A stretch of 64,000 nt of DNA from NCBI RefSeq assembly GCF_034093315.1, contig NZ_CP139300.1, forward strand, positions 620,001 through 684,000. The letters are read 5' to 3'. Position numbers and translations under genes: made by a program. The stretch comes from Prochlorococcus sp. MIT 1314. GTDB taxonomy: Bacteria; Cyanobacteriota; Cyanobacteriia; PCC-6307; Cyanobiaceae. Below, in pieces: positions 19,285-27,734 of the stretch. The stretch's first letter is position 1. Every line of letters begins with the position of its first letter. The notes below the pieces were generated by a model, which was not told the DNA's origin, did not search any database, and saw only the letters and a list, made by a program, of their open reading frames with translations.

Positions 19285-20268
19285 ATGAATCAAGAAAATA
19301 AGTTTAAAACTCCAATATTAATAATAGCTTGGAAAAGACCAAAACAAACTAAAGAATTAATCCAAAAAATAAAACAAATTAATCCTGCTAATTTATATAT
19401 AGCATGTGATGGGCCAACTAATCAGAATGATATAGAAGAGAATAAAGTCAAAAAAACCAAAGAACTTCTCTTAAGAAGTTTTGAGGAAGTTAAACAAAAA
19501 AAGTATCTTTTTAGTAAGAATAATCAAGGCTGTAAACTAGGTGTTTCAAATGCAATAAATTGGTTTTTTGAAAATGAAAAAGAAGGGATAATATTAGAAG
19601 ATGATTGTATCCCTCATTTGGATTTTTTTAGTTTTTGTCAAGAGATGCTTGAAACATATAGAAATGATGAAAGAATATGGTCTATAACAGGTCATAATCA
19701 ACAGCATAATACTCATAGAGGGAATGGAACATATTATTTTAGTAAATATCCAAGAAGTTGGGGTTGGGCAACATGGCGAAGGGCATGGGAGAAGTATGAT
19801 CGAGATATAACTGATTGGCCCAATATTAAATCAAAAGGTATATTAAAAAGTCAACTTAAAAATCAAAGAGAAATAAAGTTTTGGGAAAAAACATTGGATA
19901 ATATTTATTACTATAATTCACCAAATACTTGGGATTATCAATGGACATTATGTTCTTTCCTGAATTCAGGATTAACAATAGTGCCAAATAAAAATTTAAT
20001 TAAAAATATTGGTTTTGACGAAGATGCAACCCACACTTTTATGTCAGATATAAATACCTCCTTAGAAATAAATAAGGCAAATAAGCAAATTATTTTTCCT
20101 ACTATTCATCCTAATTATTTTGTTACTAATATAGAAGCTGATGAGATAGTAGATATTCTGGAATATTCAGGAGGGGACAAACTTTCTAAAATATTCATAA
20201 TTAAAAAATTTAAAAATTTAAAAATCAAACTTTTAAAATTCATAAAGGTTTTTATTTATAGAAAATGA
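19285..20268 (+). CDS. GT2/GNT-I-like glycosyltransferase
   Basis: A 327-residue sugar transferase related to proteins often labelled HlpA-like or nucleotide-diphospho-sugar transferase. PILIIAWKRPKQTKEL starts the GT-A fold, ACDGP is the first acidic motif, NNQGCKLGVSNAINWFFEN and GIILEDDCIPHLDFF carry the metal-binding ExDD(C), and the YFSKYPRSWGWATWRRAWEKYD stretch is strongly conserved in this subgroup. Donor and acceptor are unknown. It ends by overlapping the next ATG by four bases (ATGA), a sign of coupling along this transferase cluster. Confidence 0.8.
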   Translation: MNQENKFKTPILIIAWKRPKQTKELIQKIKQINPANLYIACDGPTNQNDIEENKVKKTKELLLRSFEEVKQKKYLFSKNNQGCKLGVSNAINWFFENEKEGIILEDDCIPHLDFFSFCQEMLETYRNDERIWSITGHNQQHNTHRGNGTYYFSKYPRSWGWATWRRAWEKYDRDITDWPNIKSKGILKSQLKNQREIKFWEKTLDNIYYYNSPNTWDYQWTLCSFLNSGLTIVPNKNLIKNIGFDEDATHTFMSDINTSLEINKANKQIIFPTIHPNYFVTNIEADEIVDILEYSGGDKLSKIFIIKKFKNLKIKLLKFIKVFIYRK

Positions 20269-21524
20269 TAAGAATTCTGCACTTATCTTATTGCGATAAA
20301 AATTCAGGGGCTGGAATTGCAGCAAACAGAATACACAACTGTATTTGTGATCAAAATGAATTAGGAATCAAAAGTATTTTAAGAATTAATACCCCAGGAA
20401 ATCATAATTCAAAGACTATTGGCACTAAAAAATCGATATCAATATTTTTTAATTTTTTTAAAAAATATTTAGAGAGAATTCTCATAAAAATCTTTAAATA
20501 TGATGATAATGTTTTTCATTCTATTTCAGTTTTCCCTTCCTTAAAACATGAAGAAATTAATAATTTAGATATTGATCTTGTGCATATTCATTGGGTACAA
20601 CATGAGACTATTTCTATCGAAGAGATAGGTAAAATAAAATTTCCTATTGTATGGACACTTCATGATTGTTGGCCCTTCAGTGCTACAGAACATTATCAGA
20701 AAGACAATCTTGATCAAAGATATATAAGGGGCTATAAAATAAAAAAATTGTTTAAGCTTTCAGACTATATTGATAAATTATGTTTCTATAGAAAAAAATA
20801 TAGCTGGGAAAACAATATTAACTTAATTGCTCCAAGTAAATGGATAGCAGATTGTGCTAAAAATTCATTATTGATGAAAGATAGGAAAATAACAGTTATT
20901 CCAAATCCAATAAATACTAAAATCTTTAAACCAATTAATAAAAGAAGTGCAAGAGAATCTCTTAAATTAAAACTCAATAAAAAAGTTATATTATTTGGTA
21001 GCATCGATGGGGGCGAGGATCCAAGAAAAGGTGCCGATCTTTTAATTGATCTTTTAAAATTTTTAACTTTTAAAAAAAAAGATATTCAAATTGTCATTTT
21101 TGGAAAAAAAAATAAATCTCAAAATATTTTTAAAAATACTAATTTTGAAATTATCAATCTTGGAAAAATAAACTCAAGTAATAAAATGTCTATTATTTAC
21201 TCTGCCGCTGATGTTTTTATAATACCCTCAAGAATAGAATCTTTTGGTCAAACAGCTGCAGAGGCACAAAGTTGTGGGACACCAGTTGCAGGTTTTGATA
21301 TAGGAGGATTGAAAGATATAATTAAACATGGAGAAAATGGTATTTTAATAGAACCTTTTAATTCAAAAAAATTGGCTTTAGCCTTAGAAAGTTTATTAAA
21401 AAAGGAAGATAAGATTTCAAAACTTTCAAAAGCTTCTAGAAAAAATGCATTAGCCAAATGGGACCATAGGAAGGTTGGAAAATCCCACTTAGATTTTTAC
21501 AAAAATATTCTTGGTTATGGATAA
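20265..21524 (+). CDS. Glycosyltransferase family 4
   Basis: A 419-residue GT-B enzyme. The N-terminal LHLSYCDKNSGAGIAANRIH is the acceptor-side glycine loop of the WcaC/WcaL-like colanic-acid group, VHIHWVQHETIS and PIVWTLHDCWPFSATEHY are typical for it, and the C-terminal donor domain has the retaining GT4 motif ESFGQTAAEAQSCGTPVAGFD (E-x7-E; split here). It probably adds a hexose to the lipid-linked oligosaccharide at the cytoplasmic membrane face. It overlaps the previous gene by four bases and the following one by eight. Confidence 0.88.
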   Translation: MIRILHLSYCDKNSGAGIAANRIHNCICDQNELGIKSILRINTPGNHNSKTIGTKKSISIFFNFFKKYLERILIKIFKYDDNVFHSISVFPSLKHEEINNLDIDLVHIHWVQHETISIEEIGKIKFPIVWTLHDCWPFSATEHYQKDNLDQRYIRGYKIKKLFKLSDYIDKLCFYRKKYSWENNINLIAPSKWIADCAKNSLLMKDRKITVIPNPINTKIFKPINKRSARESLKLKLNKKVILFGSIDGGEDPRKGADLLIDLLKFLTFKKKDIQIVIFGKKNKSQNIFKNTNFEIINLGKINSSNKMSIIYSAADVFIIPSRIESFGQTAAEAQSCGTPVAGFDIGGLKDIIKHGENGILIEPFNSKKLALALESLLKKEDKISKLSKASRKNALAKWDHRKVGKSHLDFYKNILGYG

Positions 21525-22248
21525 AAAAATTTCAATAAAAAACCTAACAATAATTACCCCCTTTAAAGATAAAAGTACTATAAAACTAAATGAAACAATT
21601 TATTGCCTATATAAGCAAAATCTAAATTTATTAGTTCAGCATTTAATTTTGCATGATACTTCTTGCGATAATATTTTAGATACAAAAAAACTATTTCCTT
21701 CTAAAAGAAATTATATTATAAAATTTATTCCTATAAATGAAAAAGGAATATACAGTGCAATAAATAAAGGGTTAGATCTTTTAAAAAAAGAAAGTTACTA
21801 TATTGTCATTGGAGCTGGTGATCAAATTTTTTTAAATAATTTAAAAGAAATTAGTATAAATAAATTACTGATGTGCCAATATAAATTATCAAATAAAAAT
21901 GAAAATATTAACAAACTTAGGAATCTTTATACAGGTATGCCATATTGTCATAATGCAATCATTTTCAGAGTTAATAATCTAAGATATTCAAAGAAATATT
22001 CAATATCCAGTGATTATGATTACTTTCTAAAGTTTATTAAGCATGAACAAATTAATCTTTATAAAAATGATTATTTTAATAAAAAAATCAATATAATATT
22101 CGAATCAGAAAGTGGTATAAGTTCAAGATCTATTTTTAAAAAGAACTATGAAAATTTATTTATTCTTTATAAAAACTTCGGTTTTAAATATATATTTTTC
22201 TATATATTATTAAAAATAAAAAAATTGATTAAGAATATTTATGAGTAA
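21517..22248 (+). CDS. Glycosyltransferase family 2, WcaE/WcaA-like
   Basis: A 243-residue GT-A enzyme. LTIITPFKDKSTIKLNETIYCL is the fold start, NEKGIYSAINKGLDLL is a hallmark of WcaE-type transferases (EKGIYDAMNKG), YYIVIGAGDQIFLNN replaces the usual DDD/GADD metal motif with GAGD, and SISSDYDYFLKF is the later acidic motif. I start it at ATG 21517; the in-frame TTG at 21511 would add two residues and is less likely. The loss of a clean DxD is typical for this subfamily. It overlaps both neighbours by eight bases. Confidence 0.8.
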   Translation: MDKKISIKNLTIITPFKDKSTIKLNETIYCLYKQNLNLLVQHLILHDTSCDNILDTKKLFPSKRNYIIKFIPINEKGIYSAINKGLDLLKKESYYIVIGAGDQIFLNNLKEISINKLLMCQYKLSNKNENINKLRNLYTGMPYCHNAIIFRVNNLRYSKKYSISSDYDYFLKFIKHEQINLYKNDYFNKKINIIFESESGISSRSIFKKNYENLFILYKNFGFKYIFFYILLKIKKLIKNIYE

Positions 22249-23047
22249 TACCGATATAATAATTCCTTTTTGGGAGGGTTCATCATCTGAGGAGCTTAAT
22301 AATTCTCTTGAATCATTAAAGAACGAAATTTCTTTAATTAATAAATTAATAATAGTTTTAGATGGAGAAAATTCTTTTTTTAAAATAGAAATTGAAGATA
22401 TGGATATAAAAGATAAAATTTTATTTATATATTTAAAAAATAATAAAGGTGCAGGCAATGCTAGGAATATTGGATCTACATTCTCAGATGCTGAAAATTT
22501 ATTATTTCTTGATGCTGGAGATATGTTTATTAAAGATAGAATAGCAAAACAAAATCAGGCCCTAAAAAATAATTATGTCTCTGTTGGAGCAATTAAGGAG
22601 GTCAATTCTCTTGGCATAAAAAGAGTTAAATTTTCAAGTAAAAATATAGAATTAGCAAGAAAAGTTTTGCCTTATAAAAATCCATTTAATAATGTAACTA
22701 TTGGAATAAAAAGAACATTCTTTAATTCCATTGGCGGTTATGGAGATACAAGAATTGGGGAAGATTGGATACTAAGTGGAAAGATATTACATAAAACAGA
22801 TAAAATCTCTTTTGAAGAGGAAATTTACGTTTTGGTAAATATTAAGGAAAATTTCCTTGAGAGAAGGAGTGGTGCAAAAGTTTACTTAGAAATAAAAAAA
22901 AGCCTAGATAAACTTTATGAGTTAAAAATAATAAAACTAAGAGAACTTATTATTTCTAAAGTCATCCAAAAAATTTCTAGAGTTTATTTATCAAAATATT
23001 TTTTAACTTTAATCTATAAATTAAGTAGAAAGAACATTAAAAATTAA
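22241..23047 (+). CDS. Glycosyltransferase family 2
   Basis: A 268-residue GT-A enzyme: DIIIPFWEGSSSEELNNSLESL (N-terminal fold), KLIIVLDGE (first acidic motif), NNKGAGNARNIGSTFSDAENLLFLDAGDMF (DAGD replacing DxDD), and GGYGDTRIGEDWILSGKIL with the catalytic ED. The C-terminal 60 residues are basic. It overlaps the previous gene by eight bases and is the last of the 12.9-23.0 kb plus-strand block. Its 3' end overlaps the convergent WecA-like gene by eleven bases, so the two messages are antisense at their ends. Confidence 0.82.
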   Translation: MSNTDIIIPFWEGSSSEELNNSLESLKNEISLINKLIIVLDGENSFFKIEIEDMDIKDKILFIYLKNNKGAGNARNIGSTFSDAENLLFLDAGDMFIKDRIAKQNQALKNNYVSVGAIKEVNSLGIKRVKFSSKNIELARKVLPYKNPFNNVTIGIKRTFFNSIGGYGDTRIGEDWILSGKILHKTDKISFEEEIYVLVNIKENFLERRSGAKVYLEIKKSLDKLYELKIIKLRELIISKVIQKISRVYLSKYFLTLIYKLSRKNIKN

Positions 23048-23966
23048 AGGGTAAAGCATGGTATTTTTCTAAATAAATCCCAATAATAAATACAAATAAT
23101 GCCAATGATGTCATGATGATTAAATTATTTGTATGAGAAAAAATAAGTAAAATAGAAGTACAAAAGGCATAAATAGTTGATACTTTTGAATGCTTCATTC
23201 CTTTTTGGTAGAGCCTTTGATAAAGATGCTTTTTATGTGGCAAAAATATATTCTCCTTATTTCTAATTCTTCTTAAAATACATATCAAGCTGTCCATTAA
23301 TAATGGAGCAGTTGTTAAAAGTACAATAACCGCTGAATTAAAATCATTTTTTGCAAAAGTTATATAAAATAAAAGTAACCCCAAAAAAGTACTCCCTGAA
23401 TCTCCCATAAATATTTTTGCAGGAGACCAGTTATAAAAAAGGAATACAAATAATACAATTGGAATGGCAATTAGATCTAAATTATTACTTAAAGAATAAT
23501 TTAATAATATAAGGAACATATTAATTGCAACTAAGCCGTCAATCCCATCCATGAAATTTATTATATTTACTAATGTCAAGCCTATAAATAAAACTAACAA
23601 CGAAATGAGAATATTGAAAAATGTAAGATCAGAAAAAAAGTTAAAATTGAAAAACAAAAGAAATGTTAAAAATATATTTATGCTTTGAAAACAAAATCTA
23701 TATGATTGCTTGATATTAAAAATATCATCTAGAAAACCTATAATTCCAATAGGCAAAAGAATTAAGAGCCTATATTTATTATTCAATAAAACATATATTG
23801 TATATATAAGAAGGAATATTATACCTGCACTAGTAGGAATATCTCCAACATGAGAGCTTCTATAAACTGGTCTATCAATAATATATTTTGATATATATTT
23901 ATAAAATATTTTAAAGAAAAATAACGATAGAATAATATATAAAACTAATTCTTTTGCAATTAGCAT
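23037..23966 (-). CDS. WecA/MraY-family undecaprenyl-phosphate sugar-1-phosphate transferase
   Basis: Transfers HexNAc-1-phosphate (or a 6-deoxy HexNAc-1-P) to undecaprenyl phosphate and so starts repeat-unit assembly. The 309-residue multi-TM protein has the family's cytoplasmic motifs: GIIGFLDDIFNIKQSYRF (DD pair), LVNIINFMDGIDGL, SPAKIFMGDSGSTFLG and a C-terminal HKKHLYQRLYQKG (HxxH-like substrate loop). WbpL/WbcO-type enzymes have the same size. It is a single minus-strand gene between two plus-strand blocks. The upstream gap of 165 bases to the divergent gene at 24132 probably contains promoters for both. Confidence 0.88.
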   Translation of the reverse strand: MLIAKELVLYIILSLFFFKIFYKYISKYIIDRPVYRSSHVGDIPTSAGIIFLLIYTIYVLLNNKYRLLILLPIGIIGFLDDIFNIKQSYRFCFQSINIFLTFLLFFNFNFFSDLTFFNILISLLVLFIGLTLVNIINFMDGIDGLVAINMFLILLNYSLSNNLDLIAIPIVLFVFLFYNWSPAKIFMGDSGSTFLGLLLFYITFAKNDFNSAVIVLLTTAPLLMDSLICILRRIRNKENIFLPHKKHLYQRLYQKGMKHSKVSTIYAFCTSILLIFSHTNNLIIMTSLALFVFIIGIYLEKYHALPFNF

Positions 23967-24131
23967 AATTTTATATTAACACCTAAATATATTATAATGA
24001 ATTTCTTTATTTTAAATATTTATGATTAAACTAGGAATATTGATAGAAATAAATTTCATTTAATTAAATATGTTTATAAATCTTAAAATCATTAGTTAAC
24101 ATTTTATTATTGGGATTATATAAAATAGATT

Positions 24132-25022
24132 GTGATCAGAAAAACATGGTATTTTACTTATCATCATAATCCTAAAGAGAATTGGAGTTTACCAAAAGGA
24201 TTTGCTAAAGAGCTAGAGAATCAGAATATAAACTTAATAAGTAAAGAAGTAAGTAATCCTAATAATATTGAATTACCTTCTGAGGAAGAAATTGAAAAAA
24301 AACAAATCCAAGTAGTCCTAATTTTTTATGCTGGCTACAATGAAAAACTTAATAACAATTTAATTAACTTTAAAAAGGATTTTCCCAAAGTTATTTTAAT
24401 AAATGAGTTAGGAGATGAGCCTCAAACTAGGAAGCTTAATTACATAAGAGCTGCTTTTTCAGATATTTCTCTTACTCCTGATTATGAATGTTATAAATAT
24501 TGGAAAGAAAAAAACTTTAATTGTTATTGGTTTACACATTGGGCTGATAGCAGCCTTTTCTATTTGAAAAATCAAGGGAAAAGAAAATATTTTATTGGGA
24601 CTTCTATGGGTAATAGAAAATATTCATTTATTTTAAAATTATTTCTTGGGAAATTTTTTATAAATAGGAAACTTAAAGATAATGAGAATACTGAATTTTA
24701 TAATAATACAAACATATCTTTTCAATATGCGAGATGGTCTGAGATCACAAGAAGAATATTTGAATCCGGTGCATGTGGATGTTGCATATTAACTAACAAA
24801 ATACCAAAAGAAAAAATGTTAGAAAAAATATTTACCCATAACGAAAGCATAATTTTTTATACCAACATTTTCTCATTAATAAAACAATTATTCTTAATCT
24901 TAAAAGATAAAAAAAAGATCAAAAGAATTGCAGAGAATTCTTATCATATTATTCAAAATAAACATACTGTAGAAAAAAGAGTTCAAAGATTAATAGAAAT
25001 TGTAGATAATTATCAACCATAA
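24132..25022 (+). CDS. CgeB-like glycosyltransferase (Glyco_trans_1_2 type)
   Basis: A 296-residue protein whose C-terminal half shows the CgeB pattern: ISFQYARWSEITRRIFESGACGCCILTNKIP, with the RxFE-x-GACG core, then a loop NESIIFYTN and a terminal AENSYHIIQNKHTVEKRVQRLIEI helix. The N-terminal half (TWYFTYHHNPKENWSLP, VVLIFYAGYNEKL, INELGDEPQTRKLNY) is divergent. CgeB-like proteins are GT-B transferases of unsettled specificity. The start is GTG 24132; there is no nearer ATG. It opens a plus-strand block with the next gene 30 bases downstream. Confidence 0.68.
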   Translation: MIRKTWYFTYHHNPKENWSLPKGFAKELENQNINLISKEVSNPNNIELPSEEEIEKKQIQVVLIFYAGYNEKLNNNLINFKKDFPKVILINELGDEPQTRKLNYIRAAFSDISLTPDYECYKYWKEKNFNCYWFTHWADSSLFYLKNQGKRKYFIGTSMGNRKYSFILKLFLGKFFINRKLKDNENTEFYNNTNISFQYARWSEITRRIFESGACGCCILTNKIPKEKMLEKIFTHNESIIFYTNIFSLIKQLFLILKDKKKIKRIAENSYHIIQNKHTVEKRVQRLIEIVDNYQP

Positions 25023-25052
25023 TAAATTAAAAAGATATTTTAAAATTTGAGA

Positions 25053-26294
25053 ATGAAAATACTTATTTACCTCGAACAATCAAAAATCCTTGAAGAAATG
25101 ATAAGTCAATTTCAAGTCAATCCAGGATTGGGGGGGACAACTTATACATCTGCAAGATTGGCACTTGAATTACAACAAGAATCTATTAAAAATAATCTAA
25201 ATTATGAAATAACATTATTTACTAATAATCCCTTAAAAGATAACTTTTTTAGTGTCAAAGTTTTAGGAGAGAAGCAAGCTTTTAAAAAGAAATGGGATAT
25301 TGTATTATTGACAGGCAATATCATTGAGAAGATTTATAAAAGTAAAATTTTAATTCATTCTAAAAGGAAGTTCATCTGGAGTAGGCATCCTTTTGATAAA
25401 AATATGATAAAAGTAGCCAAAAAACTAAAATATGAATTTGTCTCAGTTGGGAAAAATCAATATCTAAGTAATTATCTATTAATAGGCTCTCATAATCATA
25501 TTGATAATTTATTTTGTTCTAAAAGAATAAGAAAAGCTGCATATTTTAATGAAAATTTCTTTCCAATTAAGGTAAAACAAAGCAAAGGTTTGCTTAGGAT
25601 TGGATACATGGGAGCCTTAGTTCCTAGTAAAGGATTTCATCTTATTGCAATGCGGTGGAATGAGATTTCATCAACCCTAAAGAAAATTGGTATCAAACCC
25701 ATCTTGGAAGTTATAGGTGGTTCAGATCTCTATGATTTTGAGAAAGGGCATAAATATATTCCTTGCTCAAATGATTATGGCGACAGAATATATGATCATA
25801 TAAAAGATGAAATAAACAAGACAATTTTTTTTCACGGGACACTCAAATCAGATAGATATAAAATCATGAAGGATTGTGATATTGCAATATTCAACCCAAG
25901 AGGTCATGGCGAAGCATTCCCAGCCACAATACTTGAATGGATGTCTCTTTCAATTCCAGTTATTAGTTGTCTAAATTATGGATGTGCAGATGTAATGACT
26001 TATAATAAATTTCTAACAATAAATAATGAAAAAGAAATTGCAAATAAATTATTGGAATTCTCAAAGCTTCAACAGAATGAAATAATGGAACTAAAAAGGT
26101 TAAGCTTTATAATATCTAATTATTTTTCCTCAAATCAAGAATCTATTGTTTATCAATGGATATTATTATTTAACCAAAAAAATAAACACATTAATGAATA
26201 CCTTGACCATAGGATAATAAGAACAACAATTATTAATAGATTTATTTTTGTATTTAAAAATATTATTTATAAAATTTTTCAATATTTTAAATAA
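25053..26294 (+). CDS. Glycosyltransferase family 4/1
   Basis: A 413-residue GT-B enzyme. The N-terminal loop NPGLGGTTYTSARLALEL is the glycine-rich acceptor-domain motif, IGYMGALVPSKGFHLIAM starts the donor domain, and FNPRGHGEAFPATILEWMS is a variant of the E-x7-E motif (GEAFPATILEW). I choose ATG 25053; the in-frame TTG at 25047 adds two residues. A run of seven G residues (25130-25136) falls at codons 26-28. The next gene begins immediately after the stop, with no gap. Confidence 0.82.
   Translation: MKILIYLEQSKILEEMISQFQVNPGLGGTTYTSARLALELQQESIKNNLNYEITLFTNNPLKDNFFSVKVLGEKQAFKKKWDIVLLTGNIIEKIYKSKILIHSKRKFIWSRHPFDKNMIKVAKKLKYEFVSVGKNQYLSNYLLIGSHNHIDNLFCSKRIRKAAYFNENFFPIKVKQSKGLLRIGYMGALVPSKGFHLIAMRWNEISSTLKKIGIKPILEVIGGSDLYDFEKGHKYIPCSNDYGDRIYDHIKDEINKTIFFHGTLKSDRYKIMKDCDIAIFNPRGHGEAFPATILEWMSLSIPVISCLNYGCADVMTYNKFLTINNEKEIANKLLEFSKLQQNEIMELKRLSFIISNYFSSNQESIVYQWILLFNQKNKHINEYLDHRIIRTTIINRFIFVFKNIIYKIFQYFK
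25130..25136 (+). repeat. G7 homopolymer in the 5' part of a glycosyltransferase gene
   Basis: Seven consecutive G residues spell Leu(TTG)-Gly-Gly of the GT-B glycine loop. In DNA of such low G+C, poly-G of this length is uncommon and would shift the frame at codon 27 if it slipped. Confidence 0.85.
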
Positions 26295-27734
26295 ATGTGC
26301 GGTTTTATAACAACAATATCAATCAAAGAAATATCTAATTCAGATCTTTTAAAAGCCAATGAATATATTTCAAGTAGAGGACCTGACCAAACAAATAGAT
26401 TATCTTTTAAAAAAGATGGTTTTTATTACCAATCTATTCATAATCTTTTAGATATCTCAAACTCTTTTATTTCACAGCCTATTTTTTCAGATTTAGAAAA
26501 TCTTTTGCTATTTAATGGAGAAATATATCATCCTAGAAACGAAACTCCTGATACATTAAATTTATATAAAGAATTAAAAAATAATAATTTATCAAGTTTC
26601 TTAAAATCTGCCATAGGAGAATATGCAATTTGTACTATTAATATAAGGCAAAAATTAATCAACATCTTTACAGATTTAATAGGAACTAAACCTATATATT
26701 TGGGGATAAAAAAAGATTCAATATGCATATCTTCTTATCAATCTGCAATAAAACATTTGTCTTACAAAGAAATTAGGGAGATCCCACCAAATAAAAAAAT
26801 TAAGATTGAATATATTGATTTTGATAATCTAAAAATCAATTACCAAGATTTTTTTGTTCTTGATCTAAAACAATATAATAATTCATACGATTCTTGGATT
26901 AAGGCCTTTATCAATAGTGTAAAAGCAAGATCTTTACATTTTAAATCCAAGATTTGCGTACCTCTTTCAGCAGGTTATGATTCAGGCGCTATTTGTTGTG
27001 CTTTGAATAAATTAAGAATTCCTTATTCAACTGTTACTGTCGGTAATTCTGAAAACAAGAAAATTCTCAAAAAAAGAATATCAATAAACAAAAGTTTTTC
27101 TTGCATAAAACACTATCAAATACCTCCCTTAAATAAGAAAGAATTAGAAGCAGTTGCTTCATTTTTAAATAGAAAATTAGGTAATATTAAATATTCACAC
27201 AAAGATACGAAGCAGAAAGAAGCAATTATGTTACACGAAGATAGCGGTGCATTAGGTTTAGCTACACTTTGCAAAGAGATGTCTAGTAAGGGTTTTAATG
27301 TAATAATTTCTGGAGGGGGGGCTGATGAAATAATTTCAGATTATGGATTTAATGGTAAAAAAATCTATTCACATTCCGAATTTGGCGGAAAATTCCCAAA
27401 AGATCTTAAATCAATTTTCCCTTGGAAGAAATTTTATGGGGATAGTCAAAGAAGTTATTTAAAAAAAGATGAGATGGTTTCAGGTATATATGGGATGGAA
27501 GGAAGATATCCTTTCTTAGATTTAAAAGTTATCCAAGAGTTTCTTAATTTAAATTATGATTTAAAAAATGAAAAATATAAATCTTGTATATCTGAATTCT
27601 TAGAAAGAGAAAACTATCCTTTTGAAAAAAATGAGAAAGAGGGGTTTAATCCTATGAAGTCTGAAATAAATATTTTTAAGAAGTTATTTATTAAATCTAA
27701 AAAATTATTCAAAAGAATTCCACTTATAAATTGA
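26295..27734 (+). CDS. Asparagine-synthase-like glutamine amidotransferase
   Basis: A 479-residue AsnB-type protein. Cys2 (MCGF) is the glutaminase nucleophile, SSRGPDQ and LLFNGEIYHPR complete the class II glutaminase, and the C-terminal synthetase half has VPLSAGYDSGAICCAL (the SGGxDS pyrophosphatase loop with Ala and Tyr changes) and SGGGADE. It is shorter than housekeeping AsnB (over 550 residues). In polysaccharide loci such proteins amidate sugar carboxylates, and UDP-uronates are made elsewhere in this island, so amidation of a uronic acid is the favoured guess. It overlaps the next ATG by one base. Confidence 0.8.
   Translation: MCGFITTISIKEISNSDLLKANEYISSRGPDQTNRLSFKKDGFYYQSIHNLLDISNSFISQPIFSDLENLLLFNGEIYHPRNETPDTLNLYKELKNNNLSSFLKSAIGEYAICTINIRQKLINIFTDLIGTKPIYLGIKKDSICISSYQSAIKHLSYKEIREIPPNKKIKIEYIDFDNLKINYQDFFVLDLKQYNNSYDSWIKAFINSVKARSLHFKSKICVPLSAGYDSGAICCALNKLRIPYSTVTVGNSENKKILKKRISINKSFSCIKHYQIPPLNKKELEAVASFLNRKLGNIKYSHKDTKQKEAIMLHEDSGALGLATLCKEMSSKGFNVIISGGGADEIISDYGFNGKKIYSHSEFGGKFPKDLKSIFPWKKFYGDSQRSYLKKDEMVSGIYGMEGRYPFLDLKVIQEFLNLNYDLKNEKYKSCISEFLERENYPFEKNEKEGFNPMKSEINIFKKLFIKSKKLFKRIPLIN
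27315..27321 (+). repeat. G7 homopolymer in the amidotransferase gene
   Basis: Seven consecutive G residues encode the second glycines of the conserved SGGGADE motif. A one-base slip would remove the C-terminal part of the synthetase domain. Confidence 0.85.
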
